Positions 1 to 13,900 of a DNA stretch of 64,000 nt are shown piece after piece. The stretch comes from Halicephalobus mephisto (lineage: Eukaryota; Nematoda; Chromadorea; Rhabditida; Panagrolaimidae), in NCBI GenBank assembly GCA_009193035.1, contig SWDT01000124.1:186001-250000 (forward strand). The letters run 5' to 3'. Numbering within the stretch: the first letter of the stretch is position 1; each line of letters starts with the position of its first letter. The position numbers and the translations under genes are program-made. The notes under the pieces were generated by a model. That model did no database searches. It saw nothing but the letters and a program-made list of their open reading frames with translations, and was not told the DNA's origin.

Positions 1-340
1 CTCCGAGGGTACTGTAGTGCATGTTATTGAGAAATAACTAATCAGTTTAGATCTACAAAGACTCTCCAAAACTTCAAAGTTCTCCTTTGGGGAACTGCAT
101 TCTTGGCAGATCTCCTTCAGTAAAAACAACTGCTTTCGCATTTCCTATGAAGATCGTAAATACCAAAGGACTAAATACAGGAATCGACGAAGTAACCCCA
201 GAAGCCATAAAAGGTCAGAAAGAAACAAATCCTGGTGGGTTTTATTTTCTTGATTTTTGAACCTTTAAAAAGCGAAAACTGATCGACAACATTTGCCTAA
301 CTTCAGTCACTCTTATTTCATCTTTAGTCTCTTAGAAACC
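1..340. other. AT-rich flank, no confident gene
   Basis: No gene can be supported. Bases 111-238 are less AT-rich and open in more than one plus-strand frame. They lie between a possible acceptor (ggcag near 110) and a possible donor (ggtggg near 236), so they could be the last part of a gene lying to the left. No recognisable domain is present and the reading frame cannot be chosen. Confidence 0.3.
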
Positions 341-1835
341 CAAAATCTAAAACATATGAATGTTTCTTAAGAATAAACATGAATCGGAAAATATACAAAT
401 TTCTGTGGATATAGTTTTCTTTCAAAGTTAGGAATTTTAAAAACAGAACTTGTTTGATGATCTTGAATGGAAGATACGTCTAAGTGAATTTAATTGTATA
501 TATATGCCACTTAACATCAAAAGAAAAGTATCCAAAATGATACTTTTTATAATCCTAGGTAGAAACCATGTGTGTGTAGATTCGGATATAGATTCCCCTC
601 AAGATTACAGAAAAATATCTTTTTAAAAAACATTTTCATTTGGTTTTGGAACGATATCTTCGCGAAATTACCTACATATATGTGCCACTTAACACTAAAA
701 GAAAAGTATCCAAAATTATACTTTTTATGATCTTGAAAAGAAATCATACATGTATACAGTAAGTGTATGCATATGAATTCAAAATTGAATATATACAATT
801 TCTGTTCAAGGCAGTACAAAAATATCTCTTCAAAAAATGTTTCATTTGGTCTTGAAGGAAAATCATTTGCATGTCGTTTCCATTTAGAACCAGATGACAA
901 GTCTTCGGAAACAACAATTTTCAATCTTAAATGGGAACCATATATGAGCAAATTTACATATGGTTTCGAGACTAATGAAATATCTTCAAAAAAGAACATT
1001 TTTTGTATGTCTTTGATGAGTAACTATATATAAATGTATTTACGTAGATATGGTTTCTGCTCAAGATTAAATATCTTCAAAAAGAACGTTTTTTGTATGT
1101 TTCTAAGCAGAAGCCGTATATCAGCGATTTTATATATGGTTTCTCTTCAATATCAAGCGAAAATTCCGCAAAAAATCACTTTTTTGTGAGATCTTCAATA
1201 CAAACTGTGAAACAGCGTAAATATGGCTTCTCGTCATAATGGAACAAGCTTTGCAAGGTAAAAATGTCTTCTTAGTTCTAAATGGAAATTACACAAAATT
1301 TTTCATACATGATTTCTCTCAAAGTCAACAGGAAGTATTTAAAAAGAGATAACTTTTTATTGCTCCGAATAAATACTGTATGAAAAATCATGTGAATATC
1401 GTTTTGCATCAGAACGAAACAAGTTTTGTGAAACAAAAAGTTCTTCCTAGTCCTACGTGGAAATCAGGAAAATTGTTTATATAACTTTTCTAACATCAAG
1501 AAAAACATCTCAAAAGATAATTTCTGTAGTCCTAAGTGAATACTGTATACACAATTATGTATGTATAGCTTCTACTTAGGATCGAGAAGTCTTTCATGAT
1601 TTTAAATGAACATTATGCATATGCTTCCTTTGAATATAGAAAAATTCTGCAAAAAAATCACTTAATGATCTCGAACGGAAATTGTAAAATCATGTGAGTA
1701 TAGTTACTTGTTAAGACCAAACTAGTTTTCCGAAAACAAACATTTTTTGTGGTTTCAAATGGAAATCATGAAGAATTATATATGATTTTCAAGATCAGGT
1801 AACAAATTTTTAAAAAGTAAATTCTTTCTGTCTTA
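340..1835. repeat. Degenerate tandem array with catatatg-type motifs
   Basis: The same phrases return again and again with drift: a 'gatcttgaa...ggaaat' start, a 'tatatatgg' or 'catatatg' core, and 'aaaatatcttcaaaaa' stretches. The clearest pair is near 505-560 and 680-745, where a block containing gccacttaacat and agaaaagtatccaaaat is repeated about 175 bp apart. Short ORFs in both strands here (for example 547-999 and 767-1033) come from this repeated sequence and show no protein family. Confidence 0.55.
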
Positions 1836-1869
1836 AGTGGAAATCAAGTACGTTTGATTTTGCATACTG

Positions 1870-2700
1870 ATCAAGTACACACAAGAAATTGGTATATGGT
1901 ATATAATGTGTCGATACACCGAAATAATATACTTATATATTATGCTCAACTTATGCATTAGTATATTAGAATTACTTTTTGTATATCCTATATAATATAT
2001 CGGTATATTCGAGTATCTCTGATGTATTGACACATTAAAACAGCTCTGATGTATCGGATATATCATGCTTCATGCGCCAATACATAGGATATAATAAACT
2101 TATACATTACGCTTAATTTATGTGTCGGTACATTGGACCTATTTTTTATATTACTATATAATGTGCCGATACATGAAAACAGCTCTGCTGTATCGGATAT
2201 ATCATGCTTTATGCACCGACACATTAAGTTGTTATCAGTGAATTATATTCAATGTCCCGATATATTGAGTATAATGTATGTGATACATTAGAACTGTCTT
2301 AATCTACCTTTTTTGTGTGTACTGCATTAAATATTTGAAAACAACCTTAAATATAGACTAGAGTTATATCTAATCCACATACAACAAATAGATATATAGT
2401 ATATGATATATCGATATATTGGAGCAGTTTTGATGTATCGGATACATTGTATTAAATGTGTCGGTATATTGAATATAATATATTTATATATTATCCTCGA
2501 TTTGTGCACCGATATATTACACCTAAATGGCTCTGACGTATCTGATACATTAGAACGACTCTAACGTATCTGATACATTATATTTTGTCCACTGATATAT
2601 TAAGTACAATATCAGTGAATTGCATGCAATGTACCGGTGCATTGAGTATAATGTACTTGATACATTAGAACCATCTTAATGTACCCTTTTTATATGTAAT
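1870..2700. repeat. TATCGATA-rich repeat element, copy 1
   Basis: The block is built of short units around tgtatcggatacatta and tatcgatatattgaata, themselves near-palindromes. It opens with acacacaagaaa (about 1875) and has an inverted-looking end, ttttttgtgtgt, at about 2305-2320. A second partial copy follows to about 2700. The 2454-2700 part is nearly the same as 19590-19825. Related blocks lie near 15191, 19082, 53878, 59555 and 63773. No protein is encoded, so this looks like a non-autonomous or satellite-like element. Confidence 0.7.
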
Positions 2701-5388
2701 AGTTACCGATTAATCAATTGTTGACCTTGGTTCCAGATCAAAAATTTTTGTACAAAAAGTCAGGTGTCTCTGCTAAGCAAAATTCTTGTTTATTTCCTCT
2801 TTCGGGAACGACCAGTGACAAATTGTTTTGTCAGATGGGTGGGTATTAACTAGAATAAAGTAAAAAATGATTCAAAAATAAAATTTTTCTAGAAAATTCT
2901 CCATTTTTCAATAAAAAATAAAAGTTTAAATTTTAAGAAAGAATTTCGGTATTTTTAAATTTTAGAAATTTTCTTAAATTTGAGGGATTTTTGGTTTTTT
3001 AAATTTCTCACATTGTGTAAGTTTTTAAAATTTACGATGTTGTTTTTTCTTTTTGTTCTTCAATAAGATCTCACTGAATCCAGTAAACACCCCCTCAGGC
3101 GTCTAAAATTGGTCAATTTTTTCGAGTTGGAAGTTTTGCTTCTTCTAAAACGAAAGCTTTCAATTTTAATGAGGACTTATTTTTGTTTTTTTTTCGTTCA
3201 AAAAGTTAACGTCATTTAAAAAATTGATTTAAATTCAATTTATGACAGTACTATAATTCCGCAGAAGGTTCTCGAACTCGGGAAAGATTTCATAAATTTT
3301 ATTTTTATGAAAATTTTTGGAATATTTAATTTTTACTGAATTTTCTGAAATTTTGAAATTTGAAGATTTTTAGAATCTCATAAATTCTGGAATTTTTACA
3401 GTTTTTGGAATTTGATAATTTTTAGAATTTCATAAATTCTGAAATTTTATGAAAAATTTTAAAATTTTTTTAAATTTATTGAAATTTCTGAAATTTTGGA
3501 ATTTGTTGAAAATTTTTACAAATCCACAAGTTTCGAAATTTTTTGAAAAATTTTAAAATTTTAAAACATTAAAATTTCTGAAATTACAATTTTATAAAGA
3601 ATTCTAAAATTTCTTAGTAGTTTTTAGAATTTCAGGAATTTTTAAAATTTTACAAAACATTTTCAATTTTAGATTTTCTGGAGTTTTCTGTAATTTCGTT
3701 CAACTTTTTACATTTTTACATTTTTTCGGAAATCAATGAAAAAGTTGAAAATATTTTGGAATTTTCAAAAAAAAATTATGTCATTTCAGAATTGAATAAG
3801 TCTTCAAAAATCCCAGAATTTAGAATCTGGTTCGAAATTCTGAAACCTTCGAAAATTTTTTTGAAAATTTTAAAAACTTCCGGAACTTTTTCGAAAAATT
3901 TTAACTAATGTCCAAAAATCGACTTCCGGAAATTTTTCAAAATTCCAAAAATGCGTGTCTTGACGTTTCTGCAAAAACGTTCATTTTCTTATTATTAATA
4001 TTATTCTTCCTTTTTATGGAAAACCATCATCCACATTTGAGTTCATAACAGACATCGAAACTAGGACCAGTCCCTGAGGGCATGGAGGTCATAGAATCGC
4101 AAAACTGCTTTTTCAGTCTTGTTTGTCCCGAAAATTACATGCCAAGTTTCCAAAGATCTCTAAACTTGTAAAAGTGCCTCAGGCTACTTTTCCAAAACGT
4201 TCGTTATTTAATCTTTATAGATTTTCGAAAAAAACGTCAGAAATTTGATTTCCTTTAAGAGTTTGTCTCTAATTCTGTCGAGCCCGGATTCCTTAGTTTT
4301 TGGCCGACTTTGTAGAAATAAAAAATGAAAAAAGTCCATGAGACAAATTTAATTTTCCAAGGACGCGAGGATGGATTGATAAAACATGGGTTTTAAGAAT
4401 GGCAAATTTACTTTTGCAATTTTCTAAAATTACGAAAATTCTAATTTTGCAGATTTGAAATTGAACTTTTCTGACGTCAAATTTTATATTTTTAAAATTA
4501 ATTTATTTTTGAAATTAATTTATTTTTAAAATTAATTTTTTATTTTTGAAATATGTTTATTTTTAAAATTAATTTATTTTTAAAATTAATTTTTTATTTT
4601 TGAAATTTATTTATTTTTTATTTTTAAAATTTGAAAAACTATTGTTGTCGAACTATTTTTAATTTTTTCCTTATTTTACTTATATGGCCGTTTTTTGTTA
4701 ATTAATGTAATTAGAGTTTTGTGAAAGCTCTTAGGATCTTCCGGAATTTAATCAGAAAATTTTGGAATCTTTTGGAATTTTGTGAAGATTTTTAATTTTT
4801 TAGAATCCTATGACGGAGTTTTAAATCCTTTTTAATCCAGAATTCAATAAAAATTTTCAAAACTGTCAGAATTCTATGAAACTTTAAATTTTTAAAATTA
4901 AAGATTCTAAATTTTTTGAAAATTTCAGCGAATTTTGAAGTTTTTTAAAATTATAAAAATTAAAAAATTTTTAAAATTCTATTAAAATTATAAAATTTTT
5001 TAAATTCTATTAAAATTTAAAATTTTTTTAGGAAATTCAAGAATTCAGTGAAAATTTTAAAATTTAATAAAAAGTGTTGAAATTCACAAGAATTCAATCG
5101 GATTTTTAAGATTTCATTAAAGCTTCTGGAATCCGATAAAAAGTTCTAAAATTTTCTGTAATTTTATAAAAGATTTTAAATTCTTTCAGAATCGTCCAGA
5201 TTCTTCCAGAATTTTTCCGAATATTTCAAAATTCAGTGGAAATTTATGAAATTCTTTAAATTTTTAGGAATTTTTCAAAATCTCGAAAATTTCTATTAGA
5301 TGTTGTTAGAATAGAAAAAAAGTATTGTAATAATCTTCACTAGAATGATAAGATATAAGCAGTAATTATATTTTGTCGTATAATAAAA
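2701..5388. other. Low-complexity AT-rich DNA
   Basis: Almost all of this is runs of aaattttt-type words with short drifted duplications such as aaaattaatttatttttaaa near 4500-4620. A more balanced island at about 4020-4380 contains no ORF or splice-bounded exon that I can support. No gene, RNA gene or transposon end was seen. Confidence 0.5.
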
Positions 5389-5860
5389 CTGAGAATTTCA
5401 TTTATAAAATATAATATTCCATACTCTTGATTTTTAAACTATCTCTTCAGGTCCATTTTTTTAGTCTAATTTCCGTCTTAATATTTACGCAAGTTTCAAT
5501 ACACAGTACAATCTAGTATTTTATCTATTTCTTACAGTACCCCATACTTTTTGATATTTAAACTATCTTTATACGCTCGTTCTTTGTAGTCCAATTTCTG
5601 TCTTAATATTTACACAACAAGTTTCAATACACAGTACAATCCATAATTTTATCTATTTCTTACAGTACCCCATACTTTTTGATATTTAAAATATCTTCCC
5701 ACGCTTGTTCTTTCTAGTCCAATTTCTGTTTCAACATTTACACAACAAGTTTTAATACACAGTACAGTCTAACATTTTATCCATTTCTTACAGTACCCCA
5801 TACTTTTTGATATTTAAAATATCTTTCTACGCTTGTTCTTTCTAGTCTAACAGATTTTTG
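5389..5860. repeat. 128-bp tandem repeat array (dispersed family, copy 1)
   Basis: A unit containing cttacagtaccccatacttt recurs with its 'cag' at about 5535, 5663 and 5791, an exact 128-bp period, with a partial unit before it. The unit also carries 'tttctgtcttaatattta' and 'agtttcaatacacagtac'. It is a diverged version of the repeat at 9240-9560, 53312-53626 and 61401-61825, whose units share 'cctacagtattctagagtcc', 'gatattcaggctatctcttc' and 'catctgcataagttccaa'. Confidence 0.75.
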
Positions 5861-6339
5861 TAAATTTAAAATCCATTTATAATCTAATAAAATTTTTTTA
5901 AATTCATATTTAAAAAAAATCACATATATTTTAAAAAAATATGAATTTAATTATTAAAATTTCGGTGAATAAATAAATCGTTTAGTCAAAGTCGAAAAAT
6001 AATTTTTTTAGTAAAAATGATCAAAGTTCAATTTATCGATTTGAACATAAACAAATATCAGCTGCCTCGGGCAATTGTCGGTCATCAAACTCGAGTTTAT
6101 CAATAAATGATTTTTTGCAAATTAAAAAATTCTCATATTTTAACGATTTTGTTTTTTGGATGATTTTTATTGATTTTTTTAATTTTTGAAAAACAAAAAA
6201 CTTTTTTTCGGAAATTTCTTATTTTTTAACTTTGATTAAAGCCAAAAATCACTGTTTAATTTTTTAAAACGTTTAAAAATATATTAAATATTTTTTCAAA
6301 CTTTATTCAAAAAGTATGAAATTCCATTTTTTTGGTCCC

Positions 6340-6720
6340 GAATGGAAAATTATAAATTTTCGTGTCGAGATTTTTTTGATTGATATTTTTTGTTTTTATA
6401 TTACTGTAAGTAAAATCTATTAAAAACAACTTCGATTTGATCCCGAATGAAAAATTGTGAATTTTTGTATCAAAATTTTTTTATTTTTTGTTCTTATATT
6501 ACTGTAAGTAAAATCTATTAAAAACAACTTCGATTTGATCTCGAATGGAAAATTGTAAATTTTCGTATCAAGATTTTTTTATTTTTTGTTCTTATATTAC
6601 TATAAATAGAATCTATTAAAAATAACTTTGATTTGATCCCAAATGGGAAATTATAAATTTTCGTGTCGAGATTTTTTTGACTAATATTTTCGGTTTTTAT
6701 ATTACTGTAAGTAAGATAAA
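6340..6720. repeat. About 100-bp tandem repeat, four units
   Basis: The word ttactgtaagtaaaatctat or a close variant recurs near 6401, 6499, 6598 and 6702, giving a period of about 98-104 bp. Each unit also holds 'gatcccgaatggaaaat' and 'ttttcgtgtcgagattttt'. No coding sign. Confidence 0.7.
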
Positions 6721-7930
6721 TAATATTTATATTTAAAATTTAATTTTAATTTTTTCCAAAAAATCTACAAATTTGGTTTTAAATAATTTTTTATTTTTAA
6801 ATTTAAAAATTAATTTTTTTTTTTAATTTTGAAAACTTTTAAAATAAAAATCAGCTTTATTTATAAAAATAACGAAATTCCAATTTTTATTTTTAAATTA
6901 AAATTTTTTTTTAAATTCTGCAAATTGAAATTAAAACTATTTCGAAATAATGTTTATGTTCGGTTTTTTAATAATGTCATTGTTCAAAAATCAAAAAACG
7001 GATAAATAGTGTTTTTTTTTTCGTTTTTGTTTCTGAGCTTAGAATTGAAAACGATGGAATCACAGTTGTCCGATTTTGGGGATCATCTAGTCCGTGTGTT
7101 TTACGACGAAAAGTCCTATTTTACAAAAAAAAATGATTGTCAATTTTGTCGCTGATTTTTGCCATGTGAATCGGTCTTATTTTCATATTGAACAGGTTTC
7201 GTTTCAATTTCGGAGAATATTGAATCAGTTTCTGTCCAATCTCGACCTCTTCAATATTTCATATATGAAAATTTAAAATTCCATTTCGTCAAGATACTCA
7301 TTTTTGTTCATTTTAATATTTAATTTTGTCAAAAATGGATTGTTTATAAAAATTAAAATTTTCTCGAATTCGTCGAAGAATTTTGGATTTTTCGTAAATC
7401 TAATAAAAGTTTATAAAAATTTCAAAAATCTTAAAAATTTTAGAATTTTGAAATTTTCGAAAATTTCTTAATTTTAGAATTTTCCGAAATTTCATAGAAT
7501 TTTGAAATTTTTGAGAGTTCTATGACTGTTCATGAAGCTTTCTGAAATTTATTAGAAACAGGATTTTCTGGAATTTGACAGAAAATTCTGAAGTTTTTCA
7601 AAGTCTTATTGAAGCTTCTGGGATCTTTGAGAACCTCATACGAACTTCTAACATCTTCAAAAATGTAGATAAAGTTTCTATCGTTTTCCGAAATTCATCA
7701 GAATCCGGCGGAAGATTCTGGATTTTTCTAGAATTCAATAATTTTCAGAATCTTTCATAATCCAACAAAAATTTTACTTTTTTTTAAAATTCCAAAAATC
7801 CTCCAGAATTCGATAAAAACTTCCGGAGCCATCTGAAACCTCCATCTACAGTAACTTCTAAGACATTCGTGTCGAAAAACCTTCATTTTTGACGATTTGT
7901 AAAATTTATTTTTGTAATTTTTGATTTTTT
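6721..7930. other. Region upstream of the PAS kinase gene
   Basis: AT-rich DNA without a supported gene. Short plus-strand ORFs at 7094-7276 and 7575-7760 read from 'tctagaa/ttcaga' low-complexity phrases and match nothing I recognise. A promoter cannot be pointed to by sequence alone. Confidence 0.35.
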
Positions 7931-7936
7931 GTAGAC
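7923..7936 (+). promoter_or_regulatory. Putative trans-splice (or 5' intron) acceptor before PASK start
   Basis: A pyrimidine-rich tract ends in gtag at 7931-7934 and is followed after two bases by the ATG at 7937. In nematodes such an acceptor with a very short leader commonly marks spliced-leader addition. An upstream non-coding exon is the alternative. It supports 7937 as the true start. Confidence 0.5.
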
Positions 7937-10900
7937 ATGGCTCCAGACCGATACACAGAACGCCGTAGATCCTCAGGAACTTCCACGATTCTGTCGGCGA
8001 AAGACGGATTTACTCCCCATATCCCGTCTTCTAGTTTTTACACCACCCCAGCCCCCTCTATTCAGCAAAGAATCCAAAATAACGTCGGATTCCCGTCTGG
8101 AGGATTGCCAGTCAATCCTCAATCCCCCACGGGGCACTTGAATCAAGGACCAGTTAGTCCAAAAATCTCGACTTGCATGAACGGATATAACTATCACAAG
8201 GCCAGTTACGGTCCCTTGCAGATCCAGATGCCGAGCACTCCAGGATCGCTTTTCTCAATCAATCGAGAACACAGAAAAAAAGCCGTGATTACTGTAGACG
8301 CTAAAACCACCGAAGTTTGTTTTTAAAATTACGAATTTAAAAATTTTCCGATTTTTAGATTCTGATTGCAAATGACAATGTTTGTCGACTTTTCGCCTTC
8401 AAAGACCGTTCTTTGATTGGCCGAAAACTGAAAGACGTTTTTGCCGGAGGCAATTTGCCAGAATCGCATCAAATTTCGAATTCTTCTTTTGGGTCAAACA
8501 ACGACGAAATTGACCTTCGACCTCAGATTGTCAACAATGCCCTTTTTTCTCCTTCTGGAAAACTCACACCTGTTTATGGAAAACCGGTAAAATTTGATTT
8601 TTCAACAAAAAGTAATTTTTTTTTTTCAGGTGGATATCGTAGATGGAGAAGGCGCTATTTCTACAGTATGCGTCTGGTCTTATCCACTGACCTCAACTGC
8701 GGCTATTATAAACCAAAGAAAAAGTTCGTCATTACTGTACCGGAGTCCTTCGGTGGTTTTGCCTAAAGACGGAAAGGACAAAGATAGGTTGGTTTCAGTT
8801 TTGTGAACTTCAGAAAATTAGACTTTTCTTCGCAAAAAGTCTTACTAACCTGTCTCTTGAAAATTGAGATTTTCGAAAGAGATTCTTTGCAGATTCGAGT
8901 TTAATATTCTCAAAAAATCGCGCAAAATCGTGTTGAATAAGGATTTTCTAAAAAGATCTATGATGTACTGAATTCGGATTTGTTAAGAAGATTGAAATCA
9001 AACTAAAATTTTTCTAAAAAGATCTATGATGTACTGAATCTGGATTTGTTAAGAAGATTGAAATCAAACTAAAATTTTCTAAAGATCTACGGTAACTAGA
9101 CTAGAATCTTCTAAAACTCGATCCAGAAAAGACACAAGTCCAGACTAGTCCGCCGATAATGAGAAATTTAATTTTTTGTCTTCATTTATTCTGTAAAAAC
9201 ATCGAACATTCTTTCGTCTGCACAGTAACTACTAAGCACTACTGTTAAGATTAAGAATAAGAAGAATACTGGAAATCTTTACTTAACAAATAAGGCACAG
9301 ACGAACAATGTGTATATCCTGCACAACAAACAACCGAACATACCACTCTTGCCCTACAGTATTTTAGAGTCCCTGATATTCAGGCTATTTCTTCGGGTTC
9401 ACTTTTTCTAGTACAGTTTCTGTCTTAACATCTGCATAAGTTCCAATGTAATACCCCTGAGAATTTCACTTTTGCCCTACAGTATTCTAGAGTCCCTGAT
9501 ATTCAGGCTATCTCTTCGGGTCCTCTCTTTTTATTATATTTTCTCTTCCAACAACTACAATCCACAAAAATCTGCACAACAGCTAAATCTTCCAATAGCT
9601 GTTTCAAAGTCGATTTTATACAAAATGACTAATTTTCCTAATCTTGTCCAAATGAGGGATTTGGTCTAAACATGGATTATTCGATGGACATTCTCGAGTA
9701 ACTTTTATCTTGAAATTCGATTAATCAATATTGGTTCTTTCACCTGTAGTTCAGTTTTTGGTTAAATTGGCTTAGAGCCGACGGGAACGAAGGTACAAAT
9801 TACTTTTTTCGCTCCCTACGTTAGTATTTTTTTGGTTTTTGTTTAACTAACATTTTAGTTTAAGAAGAAACGACATATTTTAAATTTTTAGATTCACAAG
9901 TATAGTCAATAAAAATATTAAATATTTTATTTTTAATAATTAACTATAAAAACCGATTTTTTAATTTTTTATAAAAACTTTCATTTTTAATTTTTTTAAT
10001 AATTTGATTTTCGAATTCTTACATGAATTAATAAAAAATATAAAATACAGTATTTTTAATAGTTTATTACAAAAATTTAATTTTTAATTTTTTTTTAATA
10101 ATTTTCATTTTTAATTTTTATAAAAATTTAATTTTTTTAATTTCTCATTTCCTGCATGAGTGAGTAAAAATATAAAATCCGATAGATTTAATAATTGACT
10201 ATAAAAATTGACTTTGTATTTTTTATTTTTTCCTACAATTTCGAAGTTTTTGAGATTTTATAAAAATTCTAATTTTTAATTTTTCTAATAATTTTACTTT
10301 TTGAATTTCTAGATCCCTTCGAAAACAAAAAATGTAAAATACGGTATTTTTAGTTTCTTAAAAAAATCGGTTTTTATTTTTAAAATTAAAAAAAAAATTT
10401 TTCAGTTTTTATTTTTAGTTTTTATAATTTAATTTTTCAAATTCCCACGCTGAGTAAGAACATAAAATACAGTAATTTAATAATTTACTATAAAAGTAAA
10501 TTAAATTTTTTATGATATTTCTGGACAATTTTAAAAATTCTTAAAAGTTTCAAAATTCCATTCGAGACAATTTTTTAAAAACATTTTTTTAAATTTTAAA
10601 TTTTAAAATTTCCTAATTTTTTAAAGTTTAAATTTTTAAAATTTAATTTTTACAAATTTTTATTTTTAATATTTTTCTTAATTTTGAAATTTCTTAATTT
10701 TTAAGAATTTTCATTTTTTAAATTTTTTGAATAACATGTTTTTTGAATTTTTGAATGATATTTAATTAAAATTTGAATTTGGTTTTAAAAATGTATTTTT
10801 TATTGAATTAAAAGTTTTTATATTTTATTTTATACTCCGCAATTTTTCATTCAGTTTAGTTTTTCGATGTTTTTTATCCTTTTTGTACGTCACCAGGTAA

Positions 10901-13900
10901 TCCTTATTTTTTCCTTTGTGCCGGCGGCTCATTTGGTCGTTAGCTTTGAATTTGTGCATATTAGACTTCCGTCGGAGCTTCTAGAATCTTCTTAAGTGAA
11001 AATGGGAAATTTTCGAATTTTACAAAATTCTAATTTTTTAAATTTTCGAAATTTTAAAAATTTTTATTTTTTTAAAATTTTTATTTTTCTAAAAATATTT
11101 AAATTTTTTTAATTTTCGAAATTTTAAAAATTTTTATTTTTTTAAAATTTTTTTAATTTTCAAATCTTCTAGAACCTTGTAGAAATTTTTGGAGTTTTCT
11201 GAAACTTTCTAAATTTAAGTCGAAATTTAAAAAAATATTTAAAATCTTCGAAATTTTTTAGAATTTTGAAAAATTCTCAGAAATTCATGTTTTCAGAATA
11301 CGGTAGAAATTTTTCTGATATTTAAATTTTTAGAATTTTTTTGAAAAAATTTCGACTAATATTTATGTTCAATTTTTTTTAAATTATCTAAAACGAAAAA
11401 TTACAGGAAACTTCGCAATTCTGATTGTTTTTAATTTTTATTTTTTTTAATAAAAATGTTTTTTTTTTGAAATTACAGTAAAAAATAGAAGTTCATGTAA
11501 ACCACGATTTTATTAATTTTTTAAATTTCGTTCGTCATTGTCGTCCGTGAAAGTTCAAAGTTCGTTAACTGTTCATTACTGTAATTACAGAGAACTTTGA
11601 AAATCCGTCATGTAAGGATTAATCTCGAAAAATTCCAAAAGTCATGGTCTTCTTGATGTCCCATTTAGTTAATATTCTAAAAATGGGACTTTGTACCTCC
11701 AGGTTGGTAAAAAAATTCAATTTTTAAACTTTTTAAAATAAAAATTCAATTTTCCAAACTTTTTAAAGATAAAAAACTAATTTTTTAAATTTTTTAAAAT
11801 AAAAAAAATTCAATTTTTTAAACTTTTTTTAAAATGAAAAAAAAACCAATTTTTCAAAACTTTAAAAAATAAAAAAACCAATTTTTTAACTTTTTAAAAA
11901 TTAACAAAATTATTTTTTTAAACCTTTTTATAAATAAATTTTTTAAAATTTTATGAATTAAAAAAGTTCATTTTTATAAAAAATAACAATTTCTTAGATT
12001 TTTGTCAATAAAAAAGTTTATTTTTTCATTTTAAATTTTTCCACGGATTTTAGTAAAATTTTTCTTCTTGTTGGGAGATAAACTAGAAATCTTCAATTTC
12101 ATCAAATCTTTCTTTCATTTGTGCCATGACTCGGAAAACAAACTTTTTGTGCCATCCTCGGTTTCTGGAAAAAATTTGTATAAATTTCAAAGTTCATCAT
12201 TTCAACGTCCATGACATTTAAAAAATTACTTCTAACTTAATTATATTTTTTTTTTTCAATTCTACTTTTAAGAATTTATTTAAATTTAAAATTCATTTTT
12301 TATAAATTAAAAAATTAAAGATTTTTTTTTAATTTTTAAGATTTTTTTAAAATTTAAAATTACTTTTTTAAAATTTTTAAGATTTTTTTAAAATTTAAAA
12401 TTACTTTTTTAAAATTTTTAAGATTTTTTTAAATTTAAAATTTATTTTTTATAAATTAAAAAATTAAAGATTTTTTTAAATTTAAAATTGTTTTTTAAAT
12501 TTTTTTTTGATTTTTAATATTTTTTTAAATTTAAATTTTTTTACTTTAAATGTATTATTTTTTCATCAATAATATTTGCTTTAAAATTATTTTTAATTTT
12601 TTATATCCGTTTTCACCCATCTTAGTCTTCTCAAAATTTACTCAAATTTCACATTTAAAATTTGTCTTTTTAGCATTAACGAAATTTTTAAAATTTATTT
12701 TTCAAAAGTTGTCCAAACTTAATATTTTTCTATTATTAGTAAAATTAAATTTTTTATTATTAGTAAAATTCAACTTTTTTTATATAAAATTAAATTTTTT
12801 TATTATTAGTGATATTTGAAATTTTTTATTATTAGTAAAATTCAATTTTTTTTATATAAAATTTAATTTTTTTTTGTTATTAGTAAAATTCAATTTTTTT
12901 TTATATAAAATTTAATTTTTTTTTGTTATTAGTAAACTTTGAAAAGCAATTTCGAAATCGTTCGTTTTCGTCCATCTCATTTGTTTCCTCGTCAGATTCT
13001 ACAACCGCTTTTTGTTGAGGACAAAAAATTGTACAACTTGACAACGAGGCTTGTTTTTGCCGGATAAAAATGGCACGGAAATGAAAACCTCGCGAATGAC
13101 CGGTCAAGAACCAAAAACAGAATGGTCCATTATTTTCGACCGATTTTATGCTTGGATTTTTTTATCTTCAAATGTCAAATTTAGTTTCGGAAAACCTAAT
13201 GGAATGTGAAAAAAATTTATTTTTAAATTTAATAAATTTTTAACATAGTTAATTTTTAATTTTTTTTCAGTCCCAACGCGAAGATTGAGGTTTCGTAAAT
13301 TTAGATATTTAATTTTTTGTATTTTAAAAATAGAAATTATTTAATCCCTGGTCCCAACGCGAAAACTGGAATTTTAGGATTTTAAAAATAATTTTAATTT
13401 AATTTAATTTAATTTATTTTGTAAAAAAAGTTGTTTATTCCCGGTCCCAAGGCGAAAATTAAGATTTCGTAAATTTAGATATTAAATTTTTTGTATTTTA
13501 AAAATAGAAATTATTTAATCCTTGGTCCCAACGCGAAAACTGGAATTTTAGGATTTTAAAAATAATTTTAATTTAATTTATTTTGTAAAAAAAGTTGTTT
13601 ATTCCCGGTCCCAAGGCGAAGATTGAGATTTCGTAATTTTAAGTAATATATTATACAAAAAAAGTTGTTTATTCCCTGGTTCTGACTAAAGTTTTAATTT
13701 TTAGAATTTTAAAACAACTTTAATATACTTCAATTTTGTACATTTTATAAAAAAATAAAAACTTTTTTTTAACGTTGGTCCTGATGTAAAAAATAATTTT
13801 TTAAAATTTTACTGCCATAAATAAGTTAAAAATTATTTTTTACATTTTTTAAAAATTTTTTATAAAAATTAAAATGTTCGAAATTTAAAAAAAATTTTTT

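Noticed and set aside
12901..13107. 68-codon minus-strand ORF in a base-balanced island
   Set aside because: Acidic stretch looks slightly protein-like, but there is no domain, no splice-bounded partner and no conservation evidence.
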